Source: Anaerocolumna sp.
GTDB taxonomy: Bacteria > Bacillota > Clostridia > Lachnospirales > Lachnospiraceae
Reading direction: 5' to 3'
Assembly (NCBI GenBank): GCA_029239975.1
Contig: JARBTX010000029.1
Coordinates: forward strand, 1-42,387
DNA length: 42,387 nt
This document shows positions 23,717-31,594 of the stretch, in pieces. Every line of letters starts with the position of its first letter. The stretch's first letter is position 1. Under the pieces are notes generated by a model. That model did no database searches, had not been told where the DNA came from, and saw only the letters and a program-made list of their open reading frames with translations. The translations under genes were made by a program, and so were the position numbers.

Positions 23717-24811
23717 ATGAGTAAAGTAGAGTATAATAAGGAAAGATACAGTAAGGATAAAGAATTATTAGCAAAGGATTTAAATGAAATATATAAAGAA
23801 TTGACAAAACTTGAAAAAATCGGAGAGGCTATAAATGATACCGCTGTTGAAAGTGTTCTTGCATTAGCTGATATAAACTTGGTAGATGATTTAACAAGTA
23901 TATTAAATAACGAAAAACAGAGCAAAGAAATAAGAATAATAGCTTTTTATACTTTGTGTACAAGATATAGGAGAATAAAAGAATTTACAAAATTTAATAA
24001 TTTGTTATCGGATCACTACAAAGATTTCAAAGATGAACAAATCTATAAAGTACAAAAAGCATATTCCCTTATAACGTATACGAATAATAAAAGCCAATTA
24101 CTTGAAGCTTATAACAGTTGGGAATATATCGATGAAAATTATAAGAAAATGCCTGCGTTCATTCAAATATTTACAGATACTGTAGCATTATGTTTTGAAA
24201 ACAAATTGTTTGACATTAACAAACCCAAAGACCAAGAAATATTATTAAATGCCATAAATCTCATAAATATAGCTATAAAAAATAGAGACTATGCTAAATT
24301 CTATGCAACCTTAGGAAGACTACAAAATTGTAATAAAGAATATGATAAAGCTATTGTAAATGTCTATAAAGCAATTGATAAAGAAACTCCAGAACGAAGT
24401 GATTATGCGATTAGAATAAGTGAGTATCAATTAATTATCACTAAAATTGAGATCAGTGATTATACGGAAAATAAACTGCAAGAATTAGAGAAACACAAAG
24501 AAGAGATAAGGGAAATGAAAGATGAATTCACAAAATCAAAATATGATAATTTATCTTTTCTAGGATTCTTTTCAGCGGTAATTAGTTTAATTATTGGTTC
24601 GATACAGACGTTATCTTCTACTTTGTTAGTGGAAAGATATCAAATCTTAATGGCACTTGCTGGTGTAATCATTGTTTCGTTTGGAAGCTTAAACCTTTTA
24701 ATGTTAAAAAAGGGTTCAATGAAATATTCAATCATAACAGCACTGAGTATGTTTGTTCTTGGAATACTTCTAATTACCATTTCAATATGTGTGATTCCGA
24801 AGGTAATCTAA
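23717..24811 (+). CDS. Helical-repeat protein with C-terminal membrane anchor, unknown function
   Basis: 364 residues. ATG 23717 follows GAGAGGGAAAG; an in-frame TTG at 23663 lies too close to the previous stop and lacks a site. Residues 1-95 are charged and coiled-coil-like (LAKDLNEIYKELTKLEKIGEAI). Residues 95-255 are TPR- or HEAT-like helical pairs (EQIYKVQKAYSLITYTNN, NRDYAKFYATLGRLQ, EYDKAIVNVYKAIDKETPE). A long charged helix follows, then three membrane segments (SFLGFFSAVISLIIGSI, ILMALAGVIIVSFGSLNLLM, SIITALSMFVLGILLITISI). The large N-terminal part should face the cytosol. Family not recognised. Its start lies 60 bp after the BtrH gene, on the same strand, so co-transcription is likely. 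Confidence 0.6.
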   Translation: MSKVEYNKERYSKDKELLAKDLNEIYKELTKLEKIGEAINDTAVESVLALADINLVDDLTSILNNEKQSKEIRIIAFYTLCTRYRRIKEFTKFNNLLSDHYKDFKDEQIYKVQKAYSLITYTNNKSQLLEAYNSWEYIDENYKKMPAFIQIFTDTVALCFENKLFDINKPKDQEILLNAINLINIAIKNRDYAKFYATLGRLQNCNKEYDKAIVNVYKAIDKETPERSDYAIRISEYQLIITKIEISDYTENKLQELEKHKEEIREMKDEFTKSKYDNLSFLGFFSAVISLIIGSIQTLSSTLLVERYQILMALAGVIIVSFGSLNLLMLKKGSMKYSIITALSMFVLGILLITISICVIPKVI

Positions 24812-24876
24812 TGTAATATGTTCTAATTTAGGAAGGAGAATATACTGGATTTTAAGTTCAGTATTTGTGGTGTTTG

Positions 24877-25680
24877 TTGTATAAATTGGTTGTAATTGAT
24901 ATAGATGGAACGTTATTAAATGATGATCAGCAAGTTACTGTTCGTACAAAACGTGCTTTAACTGAAGTACTTGATAAAGGAATAAAAGTTGTTTTTGCAT
25001 CAGGAAGGTCTCAACATGGCATATTTAAGGTGATTGATGAGCTTGGTATTGATACATACTTAGATTATTATATTTGTTTTAATGGTGCAAATGTGATAAA
25101 TAGAAAAACTCAAGAATGTATTTCTAAAAATATACTTAAAGGTATTGATTTACAGGAGATATATAACTGGGTAAATGAATCAGGGGGTTTTCTTTATGCC
25201 TTTGATCATAATAGCATAGTTACTGCCTATCATAATGAATACGCCACCCTTGAAGCTGCAAAAAATAAACTTCAGGTAGTAAAAAAGGATATCACGTCTG
25301 TAAATATGCAGGAGGATATCTTTAAAATTGTAATCGCTAATCGAAGTGAAGAATTAGATAAATTAGAGAAAGATATACCTAACTACTTCTTTAACAAATA
25401 CAGTATTGTTAGAAGTCATAACAATAATCTTGAATTTTTAAATCCTTTCGCCAATAAAGCAAAAGCTTTAAATGTTATCGCTAATAGCTTAGAACTTTCA
25501 CTTAATGAAATCGTCGCTTTTGGTGATGCAGGAAATGATATTGAAATGATTAAGATTGCAGGTAAAGGTATTGCAATGGGAAATGCATTTCATGATGTAA
25601 AAGAGATTGCAGATTATATAACGGATACCAATAACAATGATGGTGTAGCGAAAGCCTTGGAAAAATTTGTTTTGATATAA
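24877..25680 (+). CDS. Cof-type HAD-IIB phosphatase
   Basis: 267 residues if started at TTG 24877, giving the family's usual N-terminus M-YKLVVIDIDGTLLND; an earlier in-frame TTG at 24865 is also possible and a stop lies at 24853. An AAGGAG at 24833-24838 is too far from either start, so translation may be weak. HAD motifs: DIDGTLL (I), FASGRS (II), Lys in NKAKALN (III) and GDAGNDIEMI (IV), with a C2B cap between II and III. Enzymes of this class dephosphorylate sugar phosphates, phosphorylated vitamins or flavins in the cytosol; the substrate is unknown. It ends at a hairpin and seems unrelated to the PadR cassette. Confidence 0.88.
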   Translation: MYKLVVIDIDGTLLNDDQQVTVRTKRALTEVLDKGIKVVFASGRSQHGIFKVIDELGIDTYLDYYICFNGANVINRKTQECISKNILKGIDLQEIYNWVNESGGFLYAFDHNSIVTAYHNEYATLEAAKNKLQVVKKDITSVNMQEDIFKIVIANRSEELDKLEKDIPNYFFNKYSIVRSHNNNLEFLNPFANKAKALNVIANSLELSLNEIVAFGDAGNDIEMIKIAGKGIAMGNAFHDVKEIADYITDTNNNDGVAKALEKFVLI

Positions 25681-25739
25681 TATAAAAAGCAAGCGAATGG
25701 AATATTGTTCCGCTATATGTAAATCAAATAATTTTAAAG

Positions 25740-25776
25740 TCCTCTATCTCTTCCATACAAGGGATAGAGGATTTTT
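25740..25776 (+). terminator. Intrinsic terminator after the HAD gene
   Basis: TCCTCTATCTC pairs with GGGATAGAGGA (one G-T pair) around a 10-nt loop and is followed by TTTTTAT. Confidence 0.8.
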
Positions 25777-25848
25777 ATATTTCTGATTAAGAGTATTAGA
25801 TTACCTATCTGTGATAAAAATAATATTTTATGATTAATAAATTTCATA

Positions 25849-25930
25849 TTGACAATACCACTATTACGTGTTACTATATAGTAGTACTAAGTAATACAGA
25901 ATATCAGTATTACTAAATACCAGTAATACT
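25849..25930 (+). promoter_or_regulatory. Promoter and clustered operators of the second PadR unit
   Basis: TTGACA (25849-25854), 17-bp spacer, TACTAT (25872-25877). TACTATATAGTA (25872-25883) is a palindrome over the -10. Downstream, AGTATTACT (25906-25914) and AGTAATACT (25922-25930) form an inverted pair, and AAGTAATAC (25889-25897) is a further half-site. Repeated GTAATAC/GTATTAC half-sites suggest several bound PadR dimers. Confidence 0.65.
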
Positions 25931-25952
25931 AGATAGCAAAGAGGTGATTAAA

Positions 25953-26273
25953 TTGGAAAATATAACAGAAATGTTAAAGGGTGTACTAGAAGGATGTGTC
26001 CTTGAAATTATCAGTCACGAGGAAATCTATGGTTACGAGATTACGAAGAGATTGAACGCGTTAGGATTTTCTGACGTAGTGGATGGGACAGTTTACACTA
26101 TTTTGGTAAGACTTGAGAAGAATAAACTTGTGGATATAGAGAAAAAACCATCCGATATGGGGCCACCTAGAAAGTTTTTTACACTTAATGATGCGGGACG
26201 TGAAGAGTTACGAAAATTCTGGGAAAGATGGGAATTCGTATCATCAAAAATTAATGAGTTAAAGGAGAAATAA
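25953..26273 (+). CDS. PadR-family regulator, short form
   Basis: 106 residues from TTG 25953, about 7 nt after AGAGGTG; a GTG at 25944 lies inside that site and is unlikely. It has a PadR winged helix (LEGCVLEIISHEEIYGYEITKRL, GTVYTILVRLEKNKLVD, GPPRKFFTLNDAGREEL) and only a short C-terminal helix, as in class 2 PadR proteins of the LmrR type, which bind drugs in a dimer pore. Its stop is 2 bp from the first DUF1048 gene, so they form an operon. In many Firmicutes PadR, DUF1048 and a DrrAB-type exporter occur together, the exporter being the regulated target; the same set is found here. Confidence 0.9.
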   Translation: MENITEMLKGVLEGCVLEIISHEEIYGYEITKRLNALGFSDVVDGTVYTILVRLEKNKLVDIEKKPSDMGPPRKFFTLNDAGREELRKFWERWEFVSSKINELKEK

Positions 26274-26275
26274 GA

Positions 26276-26623
26276 ATGAATTTTTGGGAAAAGGTTACAG
26301 GGAGCAATATGACAAAAGAAATGAAAGCTTTTGAATCGCGAGTGAAAAAATTACCAGCTGATTATCAAGTGGCATGGGAGAAAATTAATACCAATCTTTG
26401 GCCATATTCAGATTTCACTGGTCGCAATCTGATGCCAATTCTTGACGGTGTGCTTGGATTGCTAGAAGAAACAGCGGCAGACGGTCAGAGCGCCTTGGAG
26501 GTTTTGGGTGATGACATCAAAGGATTTTGTGCAGCACTTGTTGGTGAAGAAGGAGCAAAGTCTTATCGTGACAAGTGGAGAGAGCAACTGAATAATAATA
26601 TTGCTAAGAAATTAAGTAGATAA
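26276..26623 (+). CDS. DUF1048 family protein (first copy)
   Basis: 115 residues from ATG 26276; the AAAGGAGA site lies in the end of the PadR gene. It is all helical: MTKEMKAFESRVKKLPADYQVAWEKI, then a loop, VLGLLEETAADGQSALEVLGDDIKGFCAALVGE and a closing DKWREQLN helix. The pattern LPxDYQ...LLEE...G...LEVxGxDI..FC is the DUF1048 signature. Function unknown; the family travels with PadR regulators and ABC exporters. The next gene encodes a second copy, so the operon has an internal duplication. Confidence 0.88.
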   Translation: MNFWEKVTGSNMTKEMKAFESRVKKLPADYQVAWEKINTNLWPYSDFTGRNLMPILDGVLGLLEETAADGQSALEVLGDDIKGFCAALVGEEGAKSYRDKWREQLNNNIAKKLSR

Positions 26624-26728
26624 GAAGATAGAAAAAGTATAATGATTCACTATTAAGTTATTTAATAATTCAATTACGAATATTGTGCTAACGCTAGGAT
26701 TTGTAGCGTTTTAAGAATGGAGGATTAT

Positions 26729-27079
26729 ATGAGTATACAAGATATCATTGAAGGTAAAAGAGAGTGGAGAGCACACATGGCACGTGTCAAAGCGCTTCCA
26801 CAAGATTATCAATTTGTTTATAAAGAGATTCAAAAATATCTCTTTAAAGTGGGTCCAGTAGAGCTTTCCGAAGGAACAGGTTTACTCTCAGGGATTGTGG
26901 ATCTTTTTGAAGAAGGTACGACCTTGGGAAAAGGTGTGCTTGAAGTGACGGGCAGTGACGTAGCAGCTTTTTGTGACGATCTTATTAAAGATTCAAAAAC
27001 TTACGCTGATCTCTATCAAGAATCCGTTAACCAAGAAGTGAACAAAGCTATAAAAAAGTCTGTAGAAAAAACCAAGTAA
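26729..27079 (+). CDS. DUF1048 family protein (second copy)
   Basis: 116 residues from ATG 26729; the earlier ATG 26717 overlaps the GGAGG site (26719-26723) that serves the later start. Same pattern as the first copy: WRAHMARVKALPQDYQFVYKEI, GIVDLFEEGTTLGKGVLEVTGSDVAAFCDDL. The C-terminus is Lys-rich (VNKAIKKSVEKTK). Directly after the stop begin short in-frame echoes of this tail (K-V-A-E-R-T-K-stop) that pass into an 18-bp tandem repeat. The 105-bp gap from the first copy holds no terminator, so the two genes are likely co-transcribed. Confidence 0.85.
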   Translation: MSIQDIIEGKREWRAHMARVKALPQDYQFVYKEIQKYLFKVGPVELSEGTGLLSGIVDLFEEGTTLGKGVLEVTGSDVAAFCDDLIKDSKTYADLYQESVNQEVNKAIKKSVEKTK

Positions 27080-27099
27080 AAAGTTGCAGAAAGAACAAA

Positions 27100-27228
27100 A
27101 TAAATGGTTATAGATAAGTAAATGGCTGTAGATAAATAAATGCTGTAGGTAAATAAATGGGTATAGATAAATAAATGGGTATAGATAAATAAATGGCTGT
27201 AGTCAAATAAATGCTGTAGATAAATAAA
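27100..27228. repeat. 18-bp tandem repeat, about seven copies
   Basis: Units read TAAATGGCTGTAGATAAA with small changes (GGT or GGC or GC, ATA or GTA); most are 18 bp and two are 17 bp. In the frame of the DUF1048 gene the first units spell stop-Met-Val-Ile-Asp-Lys, stop-Met-Ala-Val-Asp-Lys, as if the end of that gene had been copied. No hairpin is evident. It stands between DUF1048 and the KTR gene. Confidence 0.85.
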
Positions 27229-27284
27229 AAATTATAGTTATTATCAGGTTTTGATAAATATAAATATAAATATAAGGAGAAAAT

Positions 27285-27325
27285 TTGTAGATTTTACAGA
27301 GGTAATACACAGTAGAAATCTACAA
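27285..27325. repeat. 10-bp inverted repeat before the KTR gene
   Basis: TTGTAGATTT (27285-27294) and AAATCTACAA (27316-27325) are perfect inverted copies with a 21-bp gap. They lie between an AAGGAG site (27274-27279) and the KTR start at 27337, so they may form an RNA hairpin in the leader, or be the edge of an inserted element. Confidence 0.5.
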
Positions 27326-27336
27326 AAAACAAAAAA

Positions 27337-27537
27337 ATGGATAGTAAAGCAAATAAACATGATTGGATATTATGCCCGGTTTGTGGCAATAAATCAAGGG
27401 TTAAAATACGTGAAGATACGGTGCTTGAAAATTTTCCGCTATTTTGTCCCAAGTGTAAGCAGGAAACGATAATCAATGTAATACAACTGAATATATCAGT
27501 TATCAAAGAGCCAGACGCTAAGACGCAGAGCCGATAA
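27337..27537 (+). CDS. Cysteine-rich KTR domain protein of conjugative elements
   Basis: 66 residues, ATG 27337. It has a compact zinc-ribbon (WILCPVCGNKSRVKIRED, then FPLFCPKCKQE) and ends in IKEPDAKTQSR, the hallmark of the cysteine-rich KTR family. Such genes are carried by Tn916-like and other clostridial conjugative transposons, often beside resistance genes; their function is unknown. Nothing else of a conjugative element is seen here, so this is a stray or relic. It lies between DUF1048 and the ABC exporter genes of the PadR operon, and its terminator overlaps its own last codons, which may lower read-through into the exporter. A close ribosome site is missing, so expression is uncertain. 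Confidence 0.85.
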   Translation: MDSKANKHDWILCPVCGNKSRVKIREDTVLENFPLFCPKCKQETIINVIQLNISVIKEPDAKTQSR

Positions 27538-27573
27538 CACGTGAATGAAATCACTGTTGTCGGCTCTTTTTTT
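27527..27573 (+). terminator. Intrinsic terminator overlapping the KTR stop codon
   Basis: AGAGCCGATAACA pairs with TGTTGTCGGCTCT (one G-T pair) around a loop of about 15 nt that contains TGAATGAAATCA, and is followed by TTTTTTTT. The stop codon TAA 27535-27537 lies in the left arm. This same join of terminator and gene end is usual for KTR genes in transposons. Confidence 0.85.
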
Positions 27574-27714
27574 ATTAGTATAAAGCAAGTGGTGGCTTGC
27601 CGTTTGTTACTGTTAAAATTGTTTGTATTGCATTGAAAGGATTAGCCGTGGATTTAAGAAAAGATTAATTATATAGATAAAGGTATTTCTAAGATTGTAG
27701 AGGAGAAAATAGAA

Positions 27715-28476
27715 ATGAATAAAAATATTATACAAATTAAAAATGTAAAAAAAGCTTATAAAGATGTAGAAGTACTAAAAGGAGTTAATTTTGAAGTAGA
27801 GCAAGGTGGTATCTTTGCACTACTAGGTTCCAATGGAGCTGGAAAAACAACAATGATTAAAATTATGGCTACATTACTAAAAGCAGATACTGGAAGTGTT
27901 ATGGTAGGTGGTTTTGATATTGATAAAAACCCAGGAGACATTAGAGGACTTATCAGTCTTACTGGTCAGTTTGCTGCTATTGATGAAATATTGACTGGTC
28001 GAGAAAATCTTCAAATGATAGCAAAACTTAGGCATCTTAAAAATCCAAATCAAATAGCCGATGAGTTAATAAAGCGGTTTAATATGACAGAGGCAGCAGA
28101 TCGCAGAGTGGGGACTTACTCTGGAGGCATGAAGAGAAGAATTGATATTGCAATGAGTCTTGTAGGAAATCCAAAGATTATTTTCCTAGATGAGCCAACA
28201 ACAGGTCTTGATCCAGAGGCGCGATTAGAAGTATGGAAGATTGTAAAAGAGTTATCAGCTGCAGGAACTACTGTATTCTTAACGACGCAGTATTTAGAGG
28301 AAGCAGAACAACTTGCAGATAAAATTGCTATTCTTCATGGTGGAAAAATCATTGCTCTAGATACACTAGAGGGATTAAAAAAATTATTTCCACCTGCAAA
28401 AGTTGAATATGTAGAGAAACAACCTACATTAGAAGAAATATTCCTAACAATCATAGGTAAAAAGGAGGAGAAATAA
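27715..28476 (+). CDS. ABC exporter ATP-binding subunit, DrrA-like
   Basis: 253 residues from ATG 27715 with GAGGAG upstream. One ATPase domain: Walker A LGSNGAGKTT (about 35-44), Q-loop SLTGQFAAIDEILTGREN, signature YSGGMKRRIDIAMSL, Walker B IIFLDEPTTGLD, and the H-loop position reads TTQYLEEAEQL, with Gln in place of His, as is normal for DrrA-type drug exporters. It is shorter than DrrA (about 310) and ends in a brief version of the C-terminal domain (VEKQPTLEEIFLTIIGKKEE). The permease gene follows with no gap. It probably expels a hydrophobic compound sensed by the PadR protein at 25953 (inference). Confidence 0.92.
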   Translation: MNKNIIQIKNVKKAYKDVEVLKGVNFEVEQGGIFALLGSNGAGKTTMIKIMATLLKADTGSVMVGGFDIDKNPGDIRGLISLTGQFAAIDEILTGRENLQMIAKLRHLKNPNQIADELIKRFNMTEAADRRVGTYSGGMKRRIDIAMSLVGNPKIIFLDEPTTGLDPEARLEVWKIVKELSAAGTTVFLTTQYLEEAEQLADKIAILHGGKIIALDTLEGLKKLFPPAKVEYVEKQPTLEEIFLTIIGKKEEK

Positions 28477-29241
28477 ATGGGATCTACAAATAAATATTTT
28501 TTCAAAGATATGAGTGTTATGTTTGGGCGTTCTATGCGCCATATTATTAGAAGTATGGATACAATTATTACAGTTTGCATCACACCAATTGCGATGATGT
28601 TATTATTCGTTTATGTATTTGGTGGTGCAATTAAAACAGGTACAGAAAATTATGTAAACTACCTATTGCCAGGTATTATGTTAATGGCTATTGGTAGTGG
28701 AATTGCATATGTAGCATACCGATTGTTTATAGATAAACAACGTGGAATCTTCGAGCGATTTCACTCTATGCCAATTGCTCGTTCTACCGTATTATGGGGG
28801 CATGTATTAACATCAATCATTTCGAATGGTATTTCAGTAGTTGTGATTATACTGGTTGCATTATTAATGGGCTTCCGTTCTTCAGCTGGAATCTTAGAAT
28901 GGTTAGGGGTATTTGGAATACTTGGAATATTTACACTTGCTTTGACCTGGATTGCTGTAATTGCTGGTCTTGCTGCTAAAACACCGGATGGTGCAGGCGC
29001 ATTCTCTTATCCAATCATCTTTTTACCATTTATCAGTTCTGCATTTGTACCAACCGATACTATGCCAACTGTGGTACGTGCTTTTGCTGAAAATCAACCT
29101 GTAACGCCTATCGTAGAAGCAATTCGTAATTTATTGGCAAGTAAGCCAGTAGGAAATGATATCTTTGTTGCTCTTGCTTGGTGTATCGCAATTATAGTTG
29201 TTGCTTATATCTTTGCAATAAGAAGTTATAAAAAGATATAA
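28477..29241 (+). CDS. ABC-2 family exporter permease, DrrB-like
   Basis: 254 residues; the ATG 28477 abuts the TAA of the ATPase gene, with AAGGAGG just before. Six membrane segments are visible (TIITVCITPIAMMLLFVYVF; LLPGIMLMAIGSGIAY; HVLTSIISNGISVVVIILVALL; WLGVFGILGIFTLALTWIAVIAGL; FSYPIIFLPFISSAFVP; VALAWCIAIIVVAYIFAI). The order, and the coupling helix RGIFERFHSMPIARST before the third segment, are typical of ABC2_membrane proteins. It should dimerise and pair with the ATPase in the cytoplasmic membrane. Ends the PadR operon at a bidirectional hairpin. Confidence 0.92.
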   Translation: MGSTNKYFFKDMSVMFGRSMRHIIRSMDTIITVCITPIAMMLLFVYVFGGAIKTGTENYVNYLLPGIMLMAIGSGIAYVAYRLFIDKQRGIFERFHSMPIARSTVLWGHVLTSIISNGISVVVIILVALLMGFRSSAGILEWLGVFGILGIFTLALTWIAVIAGLAAKTPDGAGAFSYPIIFLPFISSAFVPTDTMPTVVRAFAENQPVTPIVEAIRNLLASKPVGNDIFVALAWCIAIIVVAYIFAIRSYKKI

Positions 29242-29246
29242 TATAT

Positions 29247-29284
29247 AAAAGCATAGTTGGCATCCGTATACCAACTATGCTTTT
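29247..29284. terminator. Bidirectional terminator between convergent genes
   Basis: A 14-bp perfect stem, AAAAGCATAGTTGG against CCAACTATGCTTTT, with a 10-nt loop; it serves the ABC operon (plus) and the epoxide hydrolase gene (minus). Confidence 0.85.
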
Positions 29285-29309
29285 AAGTTTTGTGAAAACA
29301 ACATTAAAC

Positions 29310-30464
29310 TTAAACTAATTCTCGATATGGTCTAAAGAAGTTACGAATTTCATTCACAAATAGTTCTGGCTCTTCCATAGCAGTAAAATGTCCGCCTTTT
29401 GGTATAACACTCCAGCTAGTCACATTTAAATTATCCAATACCCATTTCTTTGGAGGTGTCATTATATCCTTAGAAAATAGAGAAATTCCAGTTGGTACCT
29501 GAATTGGTCCAATTTGTGGAAGACTATGCGTATTTTCATAGTAGATACGACATGCAGAATCAATGGTATTCGTTACCCAATAAATCATAATATTTGTTAA
29601 TAATTCATCTTCACTAAATTTAGTATGGAGATTACCATTGCAATCACTCCAAGACTGGAATTTTTCAATAATCCAAGCTGCTAAACCTACAGGAGAATCA
29701 GCTAGTCCATAAGAAAGAGATTGTGGTTTAGTGGACTGTAGAGATATATAAGCACCTTCTGTCGATAGCCATTTTTGTGACTCACTTATATAATTACGCT
29801 CTTCATCTGAAACAGTATCTCTCATGTTATTTGATAAAAGTTGTTTTATAATTCCAATATCAGTCAAATGTATACCTATAAGCGAATCTGGATGCGAATA
29901 AGCTAAATATCTAGTTACACCAGAGCCGATGTCACCACCACTAGCAGCATATTTGTGATATCCTAAAACATCTTGCATAAGACTTGCCCATATATTAGCA
30001 ATGACAGAATTATTCATACCACTGTTGGTAGGTTTTTCAGAAAAACCAAAACCAGGAAGGGATGGGATAATGACATCAAAGGAATCATTTGGATTACCGC
30101 CATATTTTGCAGGATCAGTTAGGTAGTGAATAATTTTTTCATAACGAAGGAATGAATCTGGCCATCCATGCGTTAGTATGATAGGAATTGGGTTTGGGCC
30201 TTTGCCATGTTCATGTATAAAATGAATGTCTAATCCATTTATAGAACTAATATAATGATGGTATTGATTCAGTTTTTGTTCTTGTTTTTTCCAATCATAT
30301 TCTTCGATCCAATACGTTATAAGCGATTTTAAATATTCTTGATTTGTTCCATATTCCCATTCTATATTTTTATATTGATCTGGCCAACGGTTATGAATGA
30401 GTCGGTACTTTAAATCATTAAGTAAATCATCAGATACGTTTATTTCGAAATTCTTAATTGACAT
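29310..30464 (-). CDS. Epoxide hydrolase family alpha/beta-hydrolase
   Basis: 384 residues, minus strand, with AAAGGAG upstream. The N-terminal 110 residues are the epoxide-hydrolase N domain (FEINVSDDLLNDLKYRLIHNRWPDQ, WKKQEQKLNQYHHY). The alpha/beta-hydrolase part has the oxyanion motif HGWPDS, the SLPGFGFSEKP stretch, the nucleophile Asp in ASGGDIGSGV and the catalytic His in KGGHFTAMEEPE; Tyr residues in the lid can act as proton donors. Such enzymes open xenobiotic epoxides to diols, although many bacterial members have unproven substrates. No signal peptide is present. It faces an AraC regulator with about 150 bp between starts, which is the likely control gene. Confidence 0.9.
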   Translation of the reverse strand: MSIKNFEINVSDDLLNDLKYRLIHNRWPDQYKNIEWEYGTNQEYLKSLITYWIEEYDWKKQEQKLNQYHHYISSINGLDIHFIHEHGKGPNPIPIILTHGWPDSFLRYEKIIHYLTDPAKYGGNPNDSFDVIIPSLPGFGFSEKPTNSGMNNSVIANIWASLMQDVLGYHKYAASGGDIGSGVTRYLAYSHPDSLIGIHLTDIGIIKQLLSNNMRDTVSDEERNYISESQKWLSTEGAYISLQSTKPQSLSYGLADSPVGLAAWIIEKFQSWSDCNGNLHTKFSEDELLTNIMIYWVTNTIDSACRIYYENTHSLPQIGPIQVPTGISLFSKDIMTPPKKWVLDNLNVTSWSVIPKGGHFTAMEEPELFVNEIRNFFRPYRELV

Positions 30465-30611
30465 ACTAATACTCCTTTCATTACTTGATTCATTAGGATT
30501 TGTAATATATATTGTTTATATGAGTACATAATCTAGTATACTATTGCTACAACATGTTACAATGTAATATGTGAAGTTTTGAATTATACTATTTGTAATG
30601 GGGGTAAGAGT

Positions 30612-31466
30612 ATGCCAGAGATAGATTGTTATAAAAAGAATAGAACAGTAGAAATTGAATTTATATATAACGAGAAATTAACAGACTTACCTTACAAAGA
30701 TAGATATTCTATGATTCTTGTTACCAATGGAAGTTTAAATTTTATACTAAATAATTATCCTATAAAAAGGAAAGCACCTTTTATGATATGTTTATCATCA
30801 AAAGATCATTTGACTATTCAGAATGAAGATATATTTGCTGCGCAATCGTTTCATTTTCATCCAGATTTTTTTAATACGAAGCGATTTTCTGATTCGGATA
30901 GTTTCTTTTCTAATAATCTTAAAATAAAAATGGGGATGTCACTTTTTACAAAAGAGAAAGAAGAGGATAAAGTTCATACCTTAACTGGTAAGGTATATTC
31001 AAAAATATATGAATGGTTTTTTATTGTTGGTTCAGAGACATATGCTCATAGTGATGAACTGTGGGTATGTAGATTAAAAACATATCTTGTAAAAGTTCTT
31101 GATTTACTCGATAAATTGAGCATATATAATGAAAGCTCTGCAATTAACTTAGCTTTGGAATATATACATGTTAATTATGCTGAAAAGATTTTAATGAATG
31201 ATATAACAAAATATGCACATTTAAATCGTGTATCTCTAAATAAACTATTTCAAGATTTATGTGGAAATACAGCCATGGGATACTTAATGGAATATCGTCT
31301 AACAATGGCTGAAAATCTATTAATTCATACAGATATGGGATTAAATGAAATATCTCGATTGACAGGATTTGAATATGATACCTATTTTATTAAACAATTT
31401 TCTAAAAAAAGAAATATGTCACCAACACAGTTTCGAAAATCATCAAGGGAGTTTGGAATTTTATAA
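30612..31466 (+). CDS. AraC-family transcriptional regulator
   Basis: 284 residues; ATG 30612 is preferred, with GGGGGTAAG before it, over an in-frame TTG at 30579. The N-terminal 130 residues are a cupin-like sensing domain (YSMILVTNGSLNFILNNYPIKRKAPFMICLS). The C-terminal 100 residues hold the paired helix-turn-helix: NDITKYAHLNRVSLNKLFQ and LNEISRLTGFEYDTYFIKQFSKK, then MSPTQFRK. It is divergent from the epoxide hydrolase gene and probably activates it in response to a small molecule. The next gene, a methyltransferase, is 128 bp downstream. Confidence 0.88.
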   Translation: MPEIDCYKKNRTVEIEFIYNEKLTDLPYKDRYSMILVTNGSLNFILNNYPIKRKAPFMICLSSKDHLTIQNEDIFAAQSFHFHPDFFNTKRFSDSDSFFSNNLKIKMGMSLFTKEKEEDKVHTLTGKVYSKIYEWFFIVGSETYAHSDELWVCRLKTYLVKVLDLLDKLSIYNESSAINLALEYIHVNYAEKILMNDITKYAHLNRVSLNKLFQDLCGNTAMGYLMEYRLTMAENLLIHTDMGLNEISRLTGFEYDTYFIKQFSKKRNMSPTQFRKSSREFGIL

Positions 31467-31594
31467 TAAATACAAGTGCTGAAGATGCATCAAAGAGATG
31501 GTTTAAGTTTACTTGAGCTGCTGTATTTAATATTTTAACCAGTTTATAATAATGAACTTGGAATTATTACTTTAAATTTGAGAGGAGACAATAT

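Noticed and set aside
27100..27228. CRISPR array
   Set aside because: The 18-bp units are contiguous with no unique spacers, and there are no cas genes.
27251..27472. Plus-strand 73-codon frame overlapping the KTR gene
   Set aside because: It is out of frame with the KTR zinc-ribbon, which has clear family motifs and ends at its own terminator. The overlap shows no protein-like pattern.
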